Source: Candidatus Omnitrophota bacterium
GTDB taxonomy: Bacteria > Omnitrophota > Gorgyraeia > Velamenicoccales > Velamenicoccaceae
Direction: 5' to 3'
Length of the DNA: 64,000 nt
Assembly (NCBI GenBank): GCA_020052645.1
Contig: JAGVOQ010000008.1
Coordinates: 1-64,000, forward strand
Within the stretch, counting starts at the first letter, position 1, and every line of letters begins with the position of its first letter. A model generated the notes under the pieces. The model ran no database searches. It was not told the DNA's origin and was given only the letters and a program-made list of their open reading frames with translations. Positions 9,631 through 18,763 of this stretch are shown here, piece after piece. Made by a program: the position numbers and the translations under genes.

Positions 9631-10503
9631 ATGACATTCAAGGAAAAACTAAAAGAGAAGAAATTTATCACCACGTTTGAAGTCGGCCCACCTAAAGGTA
9701 TTTCTTTAGAAAAAATTTTAGAAGAAATAGCCCCGTTAAAAGGCAGGGTGGATGCTGTCAACGTGACAGATTTGCAAAGTTCTGTCATGCGCATGAGTTC
9801 TTTAGGGGCCAGCATTATTTTAAAAAATAAAGGTTTCAATCCTTTGGTGCAGGTAACGTGCCGGGATAGGAATAGGCTTGCTCTTCAATCGGATATTTTA
9901 ACAGCTGCGGCTTTTGGTTTGGAGAATATCTTGGCTTTGACAGGTGACCATCCCGCTTTAGGGGACCATCCTGAGGCGAAACCAGTTTTTGACATGGATT
10001 CTGTTCAATTGATTGAGGTTGTCAGAAAGCTTGAGACGGGTGTTGATATGAACGGGCATAAGCTAAAAAACGATGCTCCGCATTATTGCGTGGGGGCAGT
10101 AGTGAATCCCGGAGCGGATCCATTGGAACCGGAACTCATTAAGATGGAAAAGAAGATTAAGGCCGGTGCTGAATTTTTTCAGACACAGGCGATTTACGAC
10201 CTGCCTCTTTTTGAAAAATTCCTGAAACTCACAAAGCCTTTTAAAACAAAAATTTTTGCAAGCCTTGTATTTTTAAAATCAGAACGAATGGCTCATTATC
10301 TTAATGATCACGTCCCAGGGGTATTTGTTCCAGAGTATCTTATCGATGAGTTGGCTCATGTTGAGGACAAGAAGGCCAAAAGCTTAGAAATCAGCGTGCG
10401 ATTGGCCTTGCAATTAAAGTCAATGTGCGATGGGATTCATCTGATCTCGCTGGGTTGGTACGGGTTGTTGCCTTCTGTGTTAGACGCGATGGGTGTGGAT
10501 TAA
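9631..10503 (+). CDS. metF: methylenetetrahydrofolate reductase family protein
   Basis: TIM-barrel flavoprotein reducing 5,10-methylene-THF to 5-methyl-THF, the last methyl-branch step before transfer to the corrinoid protein. Seen: FITTFEVGPPKG at the N-terminus, VNVTDLQSS, and the CRDRNRLALQSDIL plus LALTGDHP motifs typical of MetF. 290 residues is the standard catalytic-domain length with no regulatory domain. Gap to folD is 15 bases. No MetV or RnfC2 partner is adjacent; the next gene is an FAD oxidoreductase that could supply electrons (inference). Confidence 0.92.
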   Translation: MTFKEKLKEKKFITTFEVGPPKGISLEKILEEIAPLKGRVDAVNVTDLQSSVMRMSSLGASIILKNKGFNPLVQVTCRDRNRLALQSDILTAAAFGLENILALTGDHPALGDHPEAKPVFDMDSVQLIEVVRKLETGVDMNGHKLKNDAPHYCVGAVVNPGADPLEPELIKMEKKIKAGAEFFQTQAIYDLPLFEKFLKLTKPFKTKIFASLVFLKSERMAHYLNDHVPGVFVPEYLIDELAHVEDKKAKSLEISVRLALQLKSMCDGIHLISLGWYGLLPSVLDAMGVD

Positions 10504-10625
10504 GTTAAGTAATTTTTAATTTCAAGACGATTTTGAACGCTCATAAGTTCTTTCGTATTTTTGGTGCCCAAAAATACTCAAGCTGCTTATGAGCACAATC
10601 GTCATTCATTTCAAAATTACTTAAC
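10504..10625. repeat. 122-base imperfect palindrome between metF and the oxidoreductase
   Basis: GTTAAGTAATTTT (10504-10516) pairs with AAAATTACTTAAC (10613-10625); internally GCTCATAAG pairs with CTTATGAGC, and the tip is GTATTTTTGG (10555-10564) with CCAAAAATAC. Nearly the whole gap is one long hairpin. There is no T-run after it, so it is not a classical terminator; a cruciform repeat or an RNA processing site would fit. Confidence 0.75.
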
Positions 10626-10652
10626 TCAATTCTTAGTGTAAGGGAAAGGCCT

Positions 10653-11513
10653 ATGAAAAGAATAGTTGTTATCGGCAATTCAGCTGCAGGCATCGCCGCA
10701 GTTGAAGCGATCCGGGAGAAAGATAAGACGAGCCCCATTTTGGTTATTTCTCGCGAACCGTATATGCCGTATCGCCGCAATCAATTACTGGATTTTGTCG
10801 AAGGTAAGATCAAAGAAAAAGATCTGTATTTTCGCAGCCAGGATTTTTATAAAAATAACGCAATTGAGCTAATGCTTGAGAAAGAAGTTGTGGAGCTTAA
10901 CTTAAATAAAAAAAAGGTTATCTTTAAAGAAAGGGATTTTGTTGAATTCGATGAGCTCCTACTTACGACCGGAAGCAGCGTGAAGCTGCCTCTTATGAAA
11001 GGTGTCCAAAAAGACGGCGTGGTGGCTTTCCATGGTTTAAGAGACGCGAAGTTTTTAATAGAGAATCTTCCTTTGGCCCACACAGTTGTTATCGTTGGTT
11101 CAGATGCTGTTTCTCTTGAGCTGGCACGTATCATTGCAGTCAAGAAAATAGAAACTAAATTTTTTGGGATTTTGAATGAGCCGCTGGAAGGGGTTGATGT
11201 TGTTAGCGACAACTCTGTAATGGAGATTTTAGGGGATAGCGATGCGAAAGCGGTGAGGCTTTCTAATGGAAAAGTGATCGGCGCTTCTTTGGTTATTTTT
11301 TCATCTCCCTCTGCGCCGAATATAGGTTTTTTAAAAGATACGGATGTTAAAACAAATCACGGCATTGTTGTTGACGAGCATTTTTGTACCAACATCCCTT
11401 TTGTTTATGCCGCAGGCGACGTTTGCGAATTTAGCGGCAGAGTAAGAAATGTTGATTGGCAGAGTGCTGTTCAGGAAGGTCAAATGGTCGGAGGTTTTCT
11501 ATGTCAGATATAG
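10653..11513 (+). CDS. FAD-dependent oxidoreductase with degenerate NAD site
   Basis: Pyridine-nucleotide-disulphide-oxidoreductase fold related to rubredoxin/nitrite-reductase type reductases. Seen: the FAD dinucleotide motif IGNSAAG at residues 7-13, PYMPYRR near residue 36, a TTGSS strand, and the second FAD motif YAAGDVCEF. The internal NAD(P)H motif, normally GxGxxG, reads GSDAVS at residues 149-154, losing two glycines. At 286 residues it also lacks the usual C-terminal interface domain. It overlaps acsB by 13 bases, so a role serving acetyl-CoA synthase or MetF is plausible, but the substrate is unknown. Confidence 0.78.
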   Translation: MKRIVVIGNSAAGIAAVEAIREKDKTSPILVISREPYMPYRRNQLLDFVEGKIKEKDLYFRSQDFYKNNAIELMLEKEVVELNLNKKKVIFKERDFVEFDELLLTTGSSVKLPLMKGVQKDGVVAFHGLRDAKFLIENLPLAHTVVIVGSDAVSLELARIIAVKKIETKFFGILNEPLEGVDVVSDNSVMEILGDSDAKAVRLSNGKVIGASLVIFSSPSAPNIGFLKDTDVKTNHGIVVDEHFCTNIPFVYAAGDVCEFSGRVRNVDWQSAVQEGQMVGGFLCQI

Positions 11514-13663
11514 CCGGGATTGTTTCGGCAACAACGCAGAAACTCATCGGTATGGCTGAGAGCGCTCTCGCTTCGGCTATCAAAACGAAGGGAGAAAAAG
11601 AATTCTTAGGTTTTGAGGGTACAGCGTTTTATCTTCCTTTGGCTTATAGTTTATTGGGTTTAGAGGTTAAGGATCTTAAGGGCGCTCAAGATATTATTAA
11701 GAATGCTTTGCTTTTAAGCGAAGGCAAGCCTTTGGCGAATGGTTTAAAGGTGCCTCATCTGGATGGTCTTTTGAGTAAAGGCTTGGCAACGCTTTTGATC
11801 GAAGAACTTTTAGCTGCGGTGTTGAAACTTAACGCAGATGGTTATTTAGGATTTGTTCCGGATACGGTCTTGCGCTCTTTAGGCGTTCAGCTGGTGGATG
11901 GACGTATCGCCGGTATCGCGGTCGTTATAGGCCGGGCCAAAGATAATCCTTTAGCGGTTAAGATTATCCGTGGCTTTCAGGAAAAAAATATTGTTTCGCT
12001 TCTTGTGGGCAATAAGGGTGAAAAGAATATTAAAGACCAGTTAGTTGAGGAGAACGTAGAGTTGGGATTGGATAATTATATCGTTCCGTTGGGGAATGAG
12101 GAGCTAGCGAGTATTTTCGCGGTGAATTTTGCCATTCGTGCTGCTTTGTCGTTTGGCGGCTGTAAAGCCGGCCAGTGGCAGGAGGCTTTAAAATATGCGC
12201 AGGAGCGTGTGCCGGCCTTTGTTGTCGTCTTGGGTAAGCTTAGCGAAGTGATCGTGACGACCGGCCTGGGTGTTTTGAATTTAGGATTTCCCATTATCAC
12301 AGATCAGGATGCACCGCCCGTTGGGAAAATTGAAACGACGAAATATGAAGCGTTGGTGGTGGAGAACAATTATGAAAAAATTGTGGCTCGCAGCATCGAG
12401 ACACGCGGCATTAAGATTAAGGTTGCGCATGTGCCTATACCGGTTTTGTACGGTCCGGCTTTTGAGGGGGAGCGTGTTCGTAAGGAAAATTTAAAAGTCG
12501 AATTTGGTTCAAAAAGTTCAACGGCTTTTGAATATTTGACTGCGCGTCCTATGGATAAAGTTCAGGATGGAAAGGTGGAGTTGATCGGGCCGGATGTTTC
12601 AGAGGCGCCTGAAAAGTCATTGCCTTTAGGAATTTTGGTGGAGGTGGCGGCGCGCAACTTTAATAAAGATTTTGAGCCGATACTGGAGCGTCAGATCCAT
12701 CGTTATTTGAACGAGGCCCAAGGTGTTATGCATATGGGTCAGCGCGAGATGATCTGGGTGCGTATTTCACAGGAGGCCTTTGACAAAGGTTTTCGTATCA
12801 AGCATTTTGGTACCATTATTCACGCTATGCTTCATAAGGATTTTGGCGCTATTGTGGATAAAATTCAGATAACGCTTTTTACGAAAGATGAGGACGTGCG
12901 CAAACATCTAAAAGGGGCCATGGATGCGTTCACTGCTCGTGATGAACGCTTGAAAGATTTAGTTGATGAAAAAGTGGATACTTTCTATAGCTGTGCCTTG
13001 TGTCAGTCTTTCGCGCCTAATCATATTTGTATTATTACGCCGGAGCGCCTTGGATTATGCGGCGCTTATTCCTGGCTGGATGCTAAGGCGGCTTTTGAGA
13101 TCACGCCCTCAGGAGGAAATCAGCCGATCAAAAAAGGAATATGTTTGGATGAGCGTTTGGGACAATGGCGCGCGATCAATGATTTTATTTTTGAGAAGTC
13201 CAATAAGACGATTAATGAAGTTAGTATGTATTCTTTGCTTGTTGCGCCTCAATCAAGCTGCGGATGTTTCGAGTGTATTGTGGCTCTTGTGCCTGAAGCG
13301 AACGGGGTGATGGTTGTTAGCCGTGATTATACGGGACTCACACCTTTGGGGATGACTTTTACCCAGTTGGCGGGTTCTGTGGGCGGCGGGGTTCAAACGC
13401 CTGGCTTTATTGGCGTCGGTAAATTATACCTGACCAGTAAAAAATTTATTTCTAGCGAAGGAGGTTTGGGCCGCATTGTCTGGATGCCGAAAGAATTGAA
13501 AGATGTGCTCCAGGCCAAAATTGAACAACGCGCTCAGGCTTTGGGTCTATCGGATTTTTTTGGCAAGATCGCGGATGAAACAAACGCTGTAACGCTTGAA
13601 GAATTGATTGGATTTTTAAACAAGCGCAAGCATCCGGCGCTTTCTATGCCGGCGTTGATTTAA
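11501..13663 (+). CDS. acsB: acetyl-CoA synthase (CODH/ACS subunit)
   Basis: Forms acetyl-CoA from CO, a methyl-corrinoid protein and CoA at the Ni-Ni-[4Fe-4S] A-cluster. The six ligands are all present: C498, C501, C510, C520 and the C587-G-C589 pair, with spacing identical to Moorella AcsB and a constant offset of 8. The 720 residues match the bacterial three-domain form, not the shorter archaeal CdhC. The ATG at 11501 has GGAGG 7 bases upstream; a longer frame from 11456 has no support. No CODH, corrinoid protein or methyltransferase gene is adjacent. Confidence 0.97.
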   Translation: MSDIAGIVSATTQKLIGMAESALASAIKTKGEKEFLGFEGTAFYLPLAYSLLGLEVKDLKGAQDIIKNALLLSEGKPLANGLKVPHLDGLLSKGLATLLIEELLAAVLKLNADGYLGFVPDTVLRSLGVQLVDGRIAGIAVVIGRAKDNPLAVKIIRGFQEKNIVSLLVGNKGEKNIKDQLVEENVELGLDNYIVPLGNEELASIFAVNFAIRAALSFGGCKAGQWQEALKYAQERVPAFVVVLGKLSEVIVTTGLGVLNLGFPIITDQDAPPVGKIETTKYEALVVENNYEKIVARSIETRGIKIKVAHVPIPVLYGPAFEGERVRKENLKVEFGSKSSTAFEYLTARPMDKVQDGKVELIGPDVSEAPEKSLPLGILVEVAARNFNKDFEPILERQIHRYLNEAQGVMHMGQREMIWVRISQEAFDKGFRIKHFGTIIHAMLHKDFGAIVDKIQITLFTKDEDVRKHLKGAMDAFTARDERLKDLVDEKVDTFYSCALCQSFAPNHICIITPERLGLCGAYSWLDAKAAFEITPSGGNQPIKKGICLDERLGQWRAINDFIFEKSNKTINEVSMYSLLVAPQSSCGCFECIVALVPEANGVMVVSRDYTGLTPLGMTFTQLAGSVGGGVQTPGFIGVGKLYLTSKKFISSEGGLGRIVWMPKELKDVLQAKIEQRAQALGLSDFFGKIADETNAVTLEELIGFLNKRKHPALSMPALI

Positions 13664-13790
13664 TAATTTCTTAAAGGTTGCGGGATGTTTCTTAAGGTTT
13701 CCGGATGTTACTTAAGGTTCCATTTTTAAAAGCAACCTTAAGGAACATAAAGTAACTTCAAGCAACCTTACGTAACCTTAATGATAATTT
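13664..13790. repeat. iterated AAGGTT / AACCTT repeats
   Basis: Two tandem units of the form GGATGTTnCTTAAGGTT run rightwards, followed by AACCTTAAGGAAC, AAGTAACTTCAAG and AACCTTACGTAACC in the opposite sense. Together they make an imperfect inverted repeat between acsB and the next promoter. It may end acsB transcription, but no U-tract follows. Confidence 0.55.
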
Positions 13791-13793
13791 TAC

Positions 13794-13822
13794 TTGATAT
13801 TTAACTGAAAATATATTATGCT
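13794..13822 (+). promoter_or_regulatory. sigma70-like promoter for the TPR protein
   Basis: TTGATA (13794-13799), 17-base spacer, TATGCT (13817-13822). Start of transcription would be near 13829, 15 bases before the ATG at 13844. Confidence 0.45.
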
Positions 13823-13843
13823 AAACCTAACCAAACCAATCGG

Positions 13844-14581
13844 ATGAGAAAAATCATTCCAATCCTTCCAGTAACGATCATTTTATTCAGTGTTTTCTTG
13901 ATGGCCTCACTTTGTTTTGCTCAGATTACTTCAGAAGGCAAAAAGATAGGGGCTGATTACCATAAGCAGGGAGTGCAGGCGCAGAAAAACGGTGACCTTG
14001 ATACGGCGGTTATGTTTTTTCAGAAGGCCGTTGAGTTGGATCCCGGGCTTGCCATCGCCTATAATGATTTGGGCGTCTTGTATGAAGCTAAGGGTTGGAA
14101 CGACAAGGCTAAAAAAGCCTACGGCCGGGCTATTGAATTAGACCCAAATCTGACGAGTCCTTACTTTAATTTAGGCAGCATCTATGAAAAAGAAGGCGAT
14201 ATGGAAAAAGCCGTCTACTATTTCAAAAAAAGGGTGTTGATTGGTGAGTGGAACGAAGAGTGGACGATGAAAGCCAGGAAAGAGTTGGCGAGTCTGGGTG
14301 TCGATGACCCTGAGATAAAAGCTGATTTTCTTGATCAGCATCTCGCAGGTCTTGATCTTGGCGATGATATTAATGCGTCTCCTAAGGGTAATGACCTCGA
14401 TCCAAAAAAACGCAAACGCGAAGCGCGTATGCATTTTTCTCGAGGCAAACAGCTTTATTATATGGGCATGTTGCCTCAGGCCATGACTGAGCTAGGCCAG
14501 GCCATGATCTTGGACCCTAAGAATAAAGAAATTGGGAAGACATTTGAAGAAGTGCATCGTAAAGCGCTTATGTCGAATTAG
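13844..14581 (+). CDS. secreted TPR-repeat protein
   Basis: Protein of 245 residues with a signal peptide (hydrophobic residues 5-24, cleavage after CFA). At least three tetratricopeptide repeats follow at about residues 43-145 (patterns FFQKAVELDPGLAIAYNDLG and AYGRAIELDPNLTSPYFNLG), plus a final repeat near residue 200 (QAMTELGQAMILDPKNKEI). A charged linker with DPKKRKRE separates them. TPRs mediate protein contacts; the partner is unknown. It has its own promoter and stands alone between acsB and polA. Confidence 0.82.
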   Translation: MRKIIPILPVTIILFSVFLMASLCFAQITSEGKKIGADYHKQGVQAQKNGDLDTAVMFFQKAVELDPGLAIAYNDLGVLYEAKGWNDKAKKAYGRAIELDPNLTSPYFNLGSIYEKEGDMEKAVYYFKKRVLIGEWNEEWTMKARKELASLGVDDPEIKADFLDQHLAGLDLGDDINASPKGNDLDPKKRKREARMHFSRGKQLYYMGMLPQAMTELGQAMILDPKNKEIGKTFEEVHRKALMSN

Positions 14582-14674
14582 GAGTTAGGCGATTCTTTAG
14601 AAATAAAAAGTCATAAGTACCTCATTTTCCGCAGATTCCCCTAAGGACATCTTAAAATAAGAAAATAGATTTAT

Positions 14675-17254
14675 ATGTTGGATACTAAGCTTTGTTTGGT
14701 TGACGCTAATTCCCTTTTTTACCGGGCTTTTTTTGCTATTAAGGCGCCGCTCGTCACTTCGTCGGGACAGCCGACCAACGCGGTTTTTGGTTTTGTTAAA
14801 ATGCTTAAAAAGATCCAGGAGGAATTGACTCCTGGTTATTTTGGTATGTGTTTCGATGTTTCCAAGACCACGCACCGCACGAAGAAATTCAGCGATTATA
14901 AAATTCATCGCGCTCCGATGCCTTCGGAACTTTTGTCGCAGGTGCCTTTGATTAAAGAAGTGGTGGGCGCTTATCGCTATCGTATATGTGAACGCGAGGG
15001 TTTTGAGGCTGATGATGTGATTGCGACACTCGCCATGCGCATGGCCGATAAAGTGAAAAAAGTCGTTATCATAAGCTCCGATAAAGACATCCTGCAGCTT
15101 GTAGGAGGTAATATCGAAGTCTATAATCCTTATAAAGAAGAAGGCATCGTTTTCACAGAAGACATTGTTAAAGAAAAATTCGGAGTTAAACCCAAAAAAA
15201 TTTCTGATCTAATTGCTTTAATGGGGGATGCTTCTGATAATATCCCAGGGGCGCATGGAATCGGTGAAAAGACCGCCCTGGGGCTTTTAACAGAATTCGA
15301 GGACGCAGAGGATATCATAGAGCATGTCTCTAAAATCAAGCGGGAAGCTTTAAGGAAAATTATCCAGGAGAATCAAGACCTCATTCGCTTAAGCAAGGAA
15401 TTGGCTATGTTGCGTTACGATGTGCCCTTGGATGTGGAATTGGCGGATTTGGAAGTTAAACCGCCGGATGCAGATAAGCTTTGGGATGTGTTTAGCCGTC
15501 TTGAATTTAAAGGGATGCTGAAAGAGCTTTCTGAAGATCGTTTATCGAGTGGTGTTGCGCCGACCTTTGATATCCAGCAGAAAAATATCACGGATTTTAA
15601 AGAGATTCTTGAAAAGATTGCTTTAAAAAAGACGTATGCTTTTTATGTCGAGCGGTTTGAAGAGGACTTAAAAGGCTGGAAGGTTAATTTAGCTTTTGAC
15701 GCGAGCGCTGTTTATGTGACGGATAACGCGGATTTTTTAAAAAAACTTTTCAGCGAGAAAAAATATTTGGCTGTAACGCATGATGTTAAAAACGCAAAAC
15801 ATTTTTTGAGCCGTTTGGGTATCATTGGGCCTGTTCAATTTTTTGATACGATGATCGCAGCACATTTAGCTGATTCGTCAAAGTCGTCCGCGGCTTTAGA
15901 AGGGCTCTTGTGGGATCACCTCTCTTTAAAAGGCTTAAATCGTCTTGATTATTGCGGTAAAGAGTCGCATTTTTTATTTCTCTTAAAAGAAAATCTTGAG
16001 AAGATTTTAGAAGAAAAAGGACTTTTGAGTCTTTTCTACGATGTTGAAACGCCGCTTTCGGATATTTTGTTTTCGATGGAAGCAACAGGGGTCAACATTG
16101 ACTGGGAGTTCTTAAAAAGTTTATCTAAAGAGCTTGAGAAAAAGTTAGAAAAGCTGATCGCCTCGATCTATGAGCTTGCAGGATGTGAATTTAATATAAA
16201 TTCACCTAAGCAGTTATCGGATATTTTATTTAATAAACTGAAACTCCCGGTTGTCAAAAAGACGAAAACCGGTTTTTCGACGGATGAAGAAGTTCTGACG
16301 CGACTCGCTAAAACAAATGAGTTGCCGAAGATCCTGCTGGATTATCGGCAGTTTTCTAAGTTGAAAACGACCTACATGGACGCGTTTCCTGGGTGGGCGG
16401 ATGAAAAGACGCATAAAATACACGCGTCTTTCAATCAGATAGGCACGGAGACAGGGCGCCTGAGCTCTAATTCTCCCAATTTACAGAATATTCCTATTAA
16501 AACAGAATTTGGCCGTAAGATTCGCCAGACTTTTATTCCTTCTTTAGGTTTTGACGGTATTTTGTCCGCGGACTATTCTCAGGTGGAACTAAGGATTTTA
16601 GCTCATTTATCTCAAGATGAAGTGTTGGCTCAGGCATTTAGAGAATCCAGGGATATCCACGCCACTACCGCATCTCTGATTTTTGGCGTAGAAGAAAAAG
16701 ATGTGACGAATGAAATGCGTAACAACGCAAAACGTGTGAATTTTGGCATCGTTTATGGCATGAGCTCCTATGGATTGGCCAAGGATTTGGATGTTGACCC
16801 TAGAACAGCTGAGAATTTTATCGAGGAGTATTTTTTACGTTATCCTAAGGTGAAAGGTTTTTTAGACAGCCAGATTGAATTTGTTAAAAAGAACGGTTTT
16901 GTTACTACGATTTTGGGTCGGCGGCGTTATATACCAGAATTTAGTAATCCTAATATGGCGATCCGGCAATTTGCCGAGCGCCAAGCCATCAACGCTCCTA
17001 TCCAGGGATCAGCAGCGGATCTTATCAAGCGTTCTATGGTGGATGTGGCGAAGTCTATTTCCGAAAAAGGGCTTGAGTCCCGTCTTATTCTACAGGTTCA
17101 TGACGAACTTGTTTTTGAAGTAAAAAAACAAGAGAAAGATGTTTTGATTGATCTGGTGCGGCGGTGCATGGAAAACGCCATTGTTCTGACCGTGCCTTTA
17201 AAAACCACTCTTTCATATGGAAAAAATTGGTTGGAGACAGAAGAGGTAAATTAG
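14675..17254 (+). CDS. polA: DNA polymerase I (proofreading domain degenerate)
   Basis: Repair and Okazaki-fragment polymerase. Residues 1-290 form the 5'-3' exonuclease (SSDKDILQLV, GDASDNIPGAHGIG). The 859-residue protein ends in a complete polymerase domain with motif A ADYSQVELRILAH, motif B RNNAKRVNFGIVYG and motif C QVHDELVFEV. The middle 3'-5' exonuclease domain is present by length but has lost its acidic residues: the first motif reads FYVERF instead of FDTET, and the second HDVKNA lacks its Asp. As in Taq polymerase, proofreading is probably absent. Confidence 0.96.
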   Translation: MLDTKLCLVDANSLFYRAFFAIKAPLVTSSGQPTNAVFGFVKMLKKIQEELTPGYFGMCFDVSKTTHRTKKFSDYKIHRAPMPSELLSQVPLIKEVVGAYRYRICEREGFEADDVIATLAMRMADKVKKVVIISSDKDILQLVGGNIEVYNPYKEEGIVFTEDIVKEKFGVKPKKISDLIALMGDASDNIPGAHGIGEKTALGLLTEFEDAEDIIEHVSKIKREALRKIIQENQDLIRLSKELAMLRYDVPLDVELADLEVKPPDADKLWDVFSRLEFKGMLKELSEDRLSSGVAPTFDIQQKNITDFKEILEKIALKKTYAFYVERFEEDLKGWKVNLAFDASAVYVTDNADFLKKLFSEKKYLAVTHDVKNAKHFLSRLGIIGPVQFFDTMIAAHLADSSKSSAALEGLLWDHLSLKGLNRLDYCGKESHFLFLLKENLEKILEEKGLLSLFYDVETPLSDILFSMEATGVNIDWEFLKSLSKELEKKLEKLIASIYELAGCEFNINSPKQLSDILFNKLKLPVVKKTKTGFSTDEEVLTRLAKTNELPKILLDYRQFSKLKTTYMDAFPGWADEKTHKIHASFNQIGTETGRLSSNSPNLQNIPIKTEFGRKIRQTFIPSLGFDGILSADYSQVELRILAHLSQDEVLAQAFRESRDIHATTASLIFGVEEKDVTNEMRNNAKRVNFGIVYGMSSYGLAKDLDVDPRTAENFIEEYFLRYPKVKGFLDSQIEFVKKNGFVTTILGRRRYIPEFSNPNMAIRQFAERQAINAPIQGSAADLIKRSMVDVAKSISEKGLESRLILQVHDELVFEVKKQEKDVLIDLVRRCMENAIVLTVPLKTTLSYGKNWLETEEVN

Positions 17255-17307
17255 GAATTGAAGCAAGTCTTTTGATGATTTTTTTAGTTTTTGGATTTCA
17301 AAAATTG

Positions 17308-17334
17308 GTTAGAGAACGAAGTTCTCTAACGGGG
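17308..17334. repeat. REP-like palindrome in the polA-glgA gap
   Basis: GTTAGAGAAC (17308-17317), loop GAA, GTTCTCTAAC (17321-17330), followed by GGGG. A near copy with two G-U pairs lies at 32767-32789. The tail TCTCTAACGGGG links it to the repeats at 5192-5312 and 32876. Confidence 0.75.
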
Positions 17335-17352
17335 TTTAAAGTCGGGGGATGT

Positions 17353-18756
17353 ATGAAGATAGCTATTGTGACAAGTGAAGCTGTTCCTTATGCCAAGACC
17401 GGAGGTCTGGCGGATGTCTGTGGTGCTTTGCCTCTGGAGTTAGAGAATTTATCTGAAGGAGTCATTTTGGTGATGCCTAAATACGCCTGTGTGCGGCGGT
17501 CAGGAGTTGTTTTTAAAAAAATAGACGAAGATTTTGACGTTGTTGAAATCAGCGATAATACAAAAGCCTATTTTTTAAAACATGATATGTTTTTAAGGGA
17601 AGATCTCTATGGAGATCGTCTTGGGGATTTTGGAGATAACCTAAAACGGTTTTCTTATTTTTGTCAAAAGGTCTTAAGTCTTTTTAAAAAGATCGATTTT
17701 ATTCCCGATGTCATTCACTGCCATGATTGGCAAACGTCTTTGATCCCCGTATTTATAAAAGCCTATGGACATGAGTATTTTTTTGGCGCCGGAAAGAAGC
17801 CGAAGACTCTTTTGACGATTCATAATATTTCTTATCAGGGTATTTTTCCGAAAGAACAAATGCTTCAAACGGGTTTAGGTTGGGAGTACTTCACTTTGTC
17901 ATCATTAGAGTATTATGATCAGGTCAATCTTTTGAAAGGCGGGATTATTTACGCGGATATCGTCAATACGGTGAGCGCCACACACGCTCAGGAAATTCAG
18001 ACAAAAGAATTCGGGTGCGGTTTGGAAGGGGTGTTGGCAACCCGTAAGAATCGTTTTTTCGGCGTTATTAACGGCGTGGACTACAAAATCTGGAATCCTC
18101 AGGGGGATTCGCGTCTTTTCCATCGCTACTCTTTGGCTAATTTTTATGAAAAAAAGATTAATAAGCTTAAGCTTCAGGATGCCTGCGGATTAGCTAAGAG
18201 TGAAGATAGAATGCTTTTGGGTTTCGTGGGCCGATGGGTGCGGCAAAAAGGCATTGATTTATTGGCGAGACTCTTGCCGAATTTAAGTCAAAACGATATC
18301 CAGGCCGTTATTTTGGGTGTCGGAGAACCGGATATTGAGGCGGATTTACGTGCGATAGCACGCGATTATCCGAAGATGGTTTTCGTTACTTCGGATTTTG
18401 ACGATGATCTGGCGCACAAGATCTATGCGGGGTGTGATGTTTTTGCTATGCCGTCGCGTTTTGAACCGTGCGGCACGGGACAACTGATAAGTTTTAAATA
18501 TGGGACTGTTCCGATTGTTTATAAAACAGGCGGTTTGGCCGATACGGTCCAGGATTATAATTTTAAAGATAATACAGGAACGGGTTTTGTTTTTTCCAGA
18601 TTTGATGAGCCTGAGTTTCTTTGTGCGATCAATCGCGCCAAAGAATTGTTTGGCGATAAAAAAGCCTGGCGGGAATTAGGAAAAAGTCTCATGCGGTTGA
18701 ATTTTTCCTGGAAAGAATCAGCAAAAAAATACACGGAGCTTTATCAGAAGGCTTAA
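17353..18756 (+). CDS. glgA: glycogen (starch) synthase, GT5
   Basis: Transfers glucose from ADP-glucose to growing alpha-1,4-glucan. Seen: the N-terminal KTGGLADVCGALP nucleotide-sugar motif, HCHDWQT, and the C-terminal catalytic segment PSRFEPCGTGQLI followed by KTGGLADTV. The ATG at 17353 gives MKIAIVTSEAVPYAKTGG, the canonical start, and 467 residues. A longer frame from 17164 would overlap polA and run through a palindromic repeat, so I reject it. No branching enzyme or GlgC lies nearby. Confidence 0.95.
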   Translation: MKIAIVTSEAVPYAKTGGLADVCGALPLELENLSEGVILVMPKYACVRRSGVVFKKIDEDFDVVEISDNTKAYFLKHDMFLREDLYGDRLGDFGDNLKRFSYFCQKVLSLFKKIDFIPDVIHCHDWQTSLIPVFIKAYGHEYFFGAGKKPKTLLTIHNISYQGIFPKEQMLQTGLGWEYFTLSSLEYYDQVNLLKGGIIYADIVNTVSATHAQEIQTKEFGCGLEGVLATRKNRFFGVINGVDYKIWNPQGDSRLFHRYSLANFYEKKINKLKLQDACGLAKSEDRMLLGFVGRWVRQKGIDLLARLLPNLSQNDIQAVILGVGEPDIEADLRAIARDYPKMVFVTSDFDDDLAHKIYAGCDVFAMPSRFEPCGTGQLISFKYGTVPIVYKTGGLADTVQDYNFKDNTGTGFVFSRFDEPEFLCAINRAKELFGDKKAWRELGKSLMRLNFSWKESAKKYTELYQKA

Positions 18757-18763
18757 AGGGGTT

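Noticed and set aside
17164..17352. 63-codon N-terminal extension of GlgA
   Set aside because: It overlaps polA and a palindromic repeat, and GlgA proteins start at MKIxxxxSE, which is 17353.
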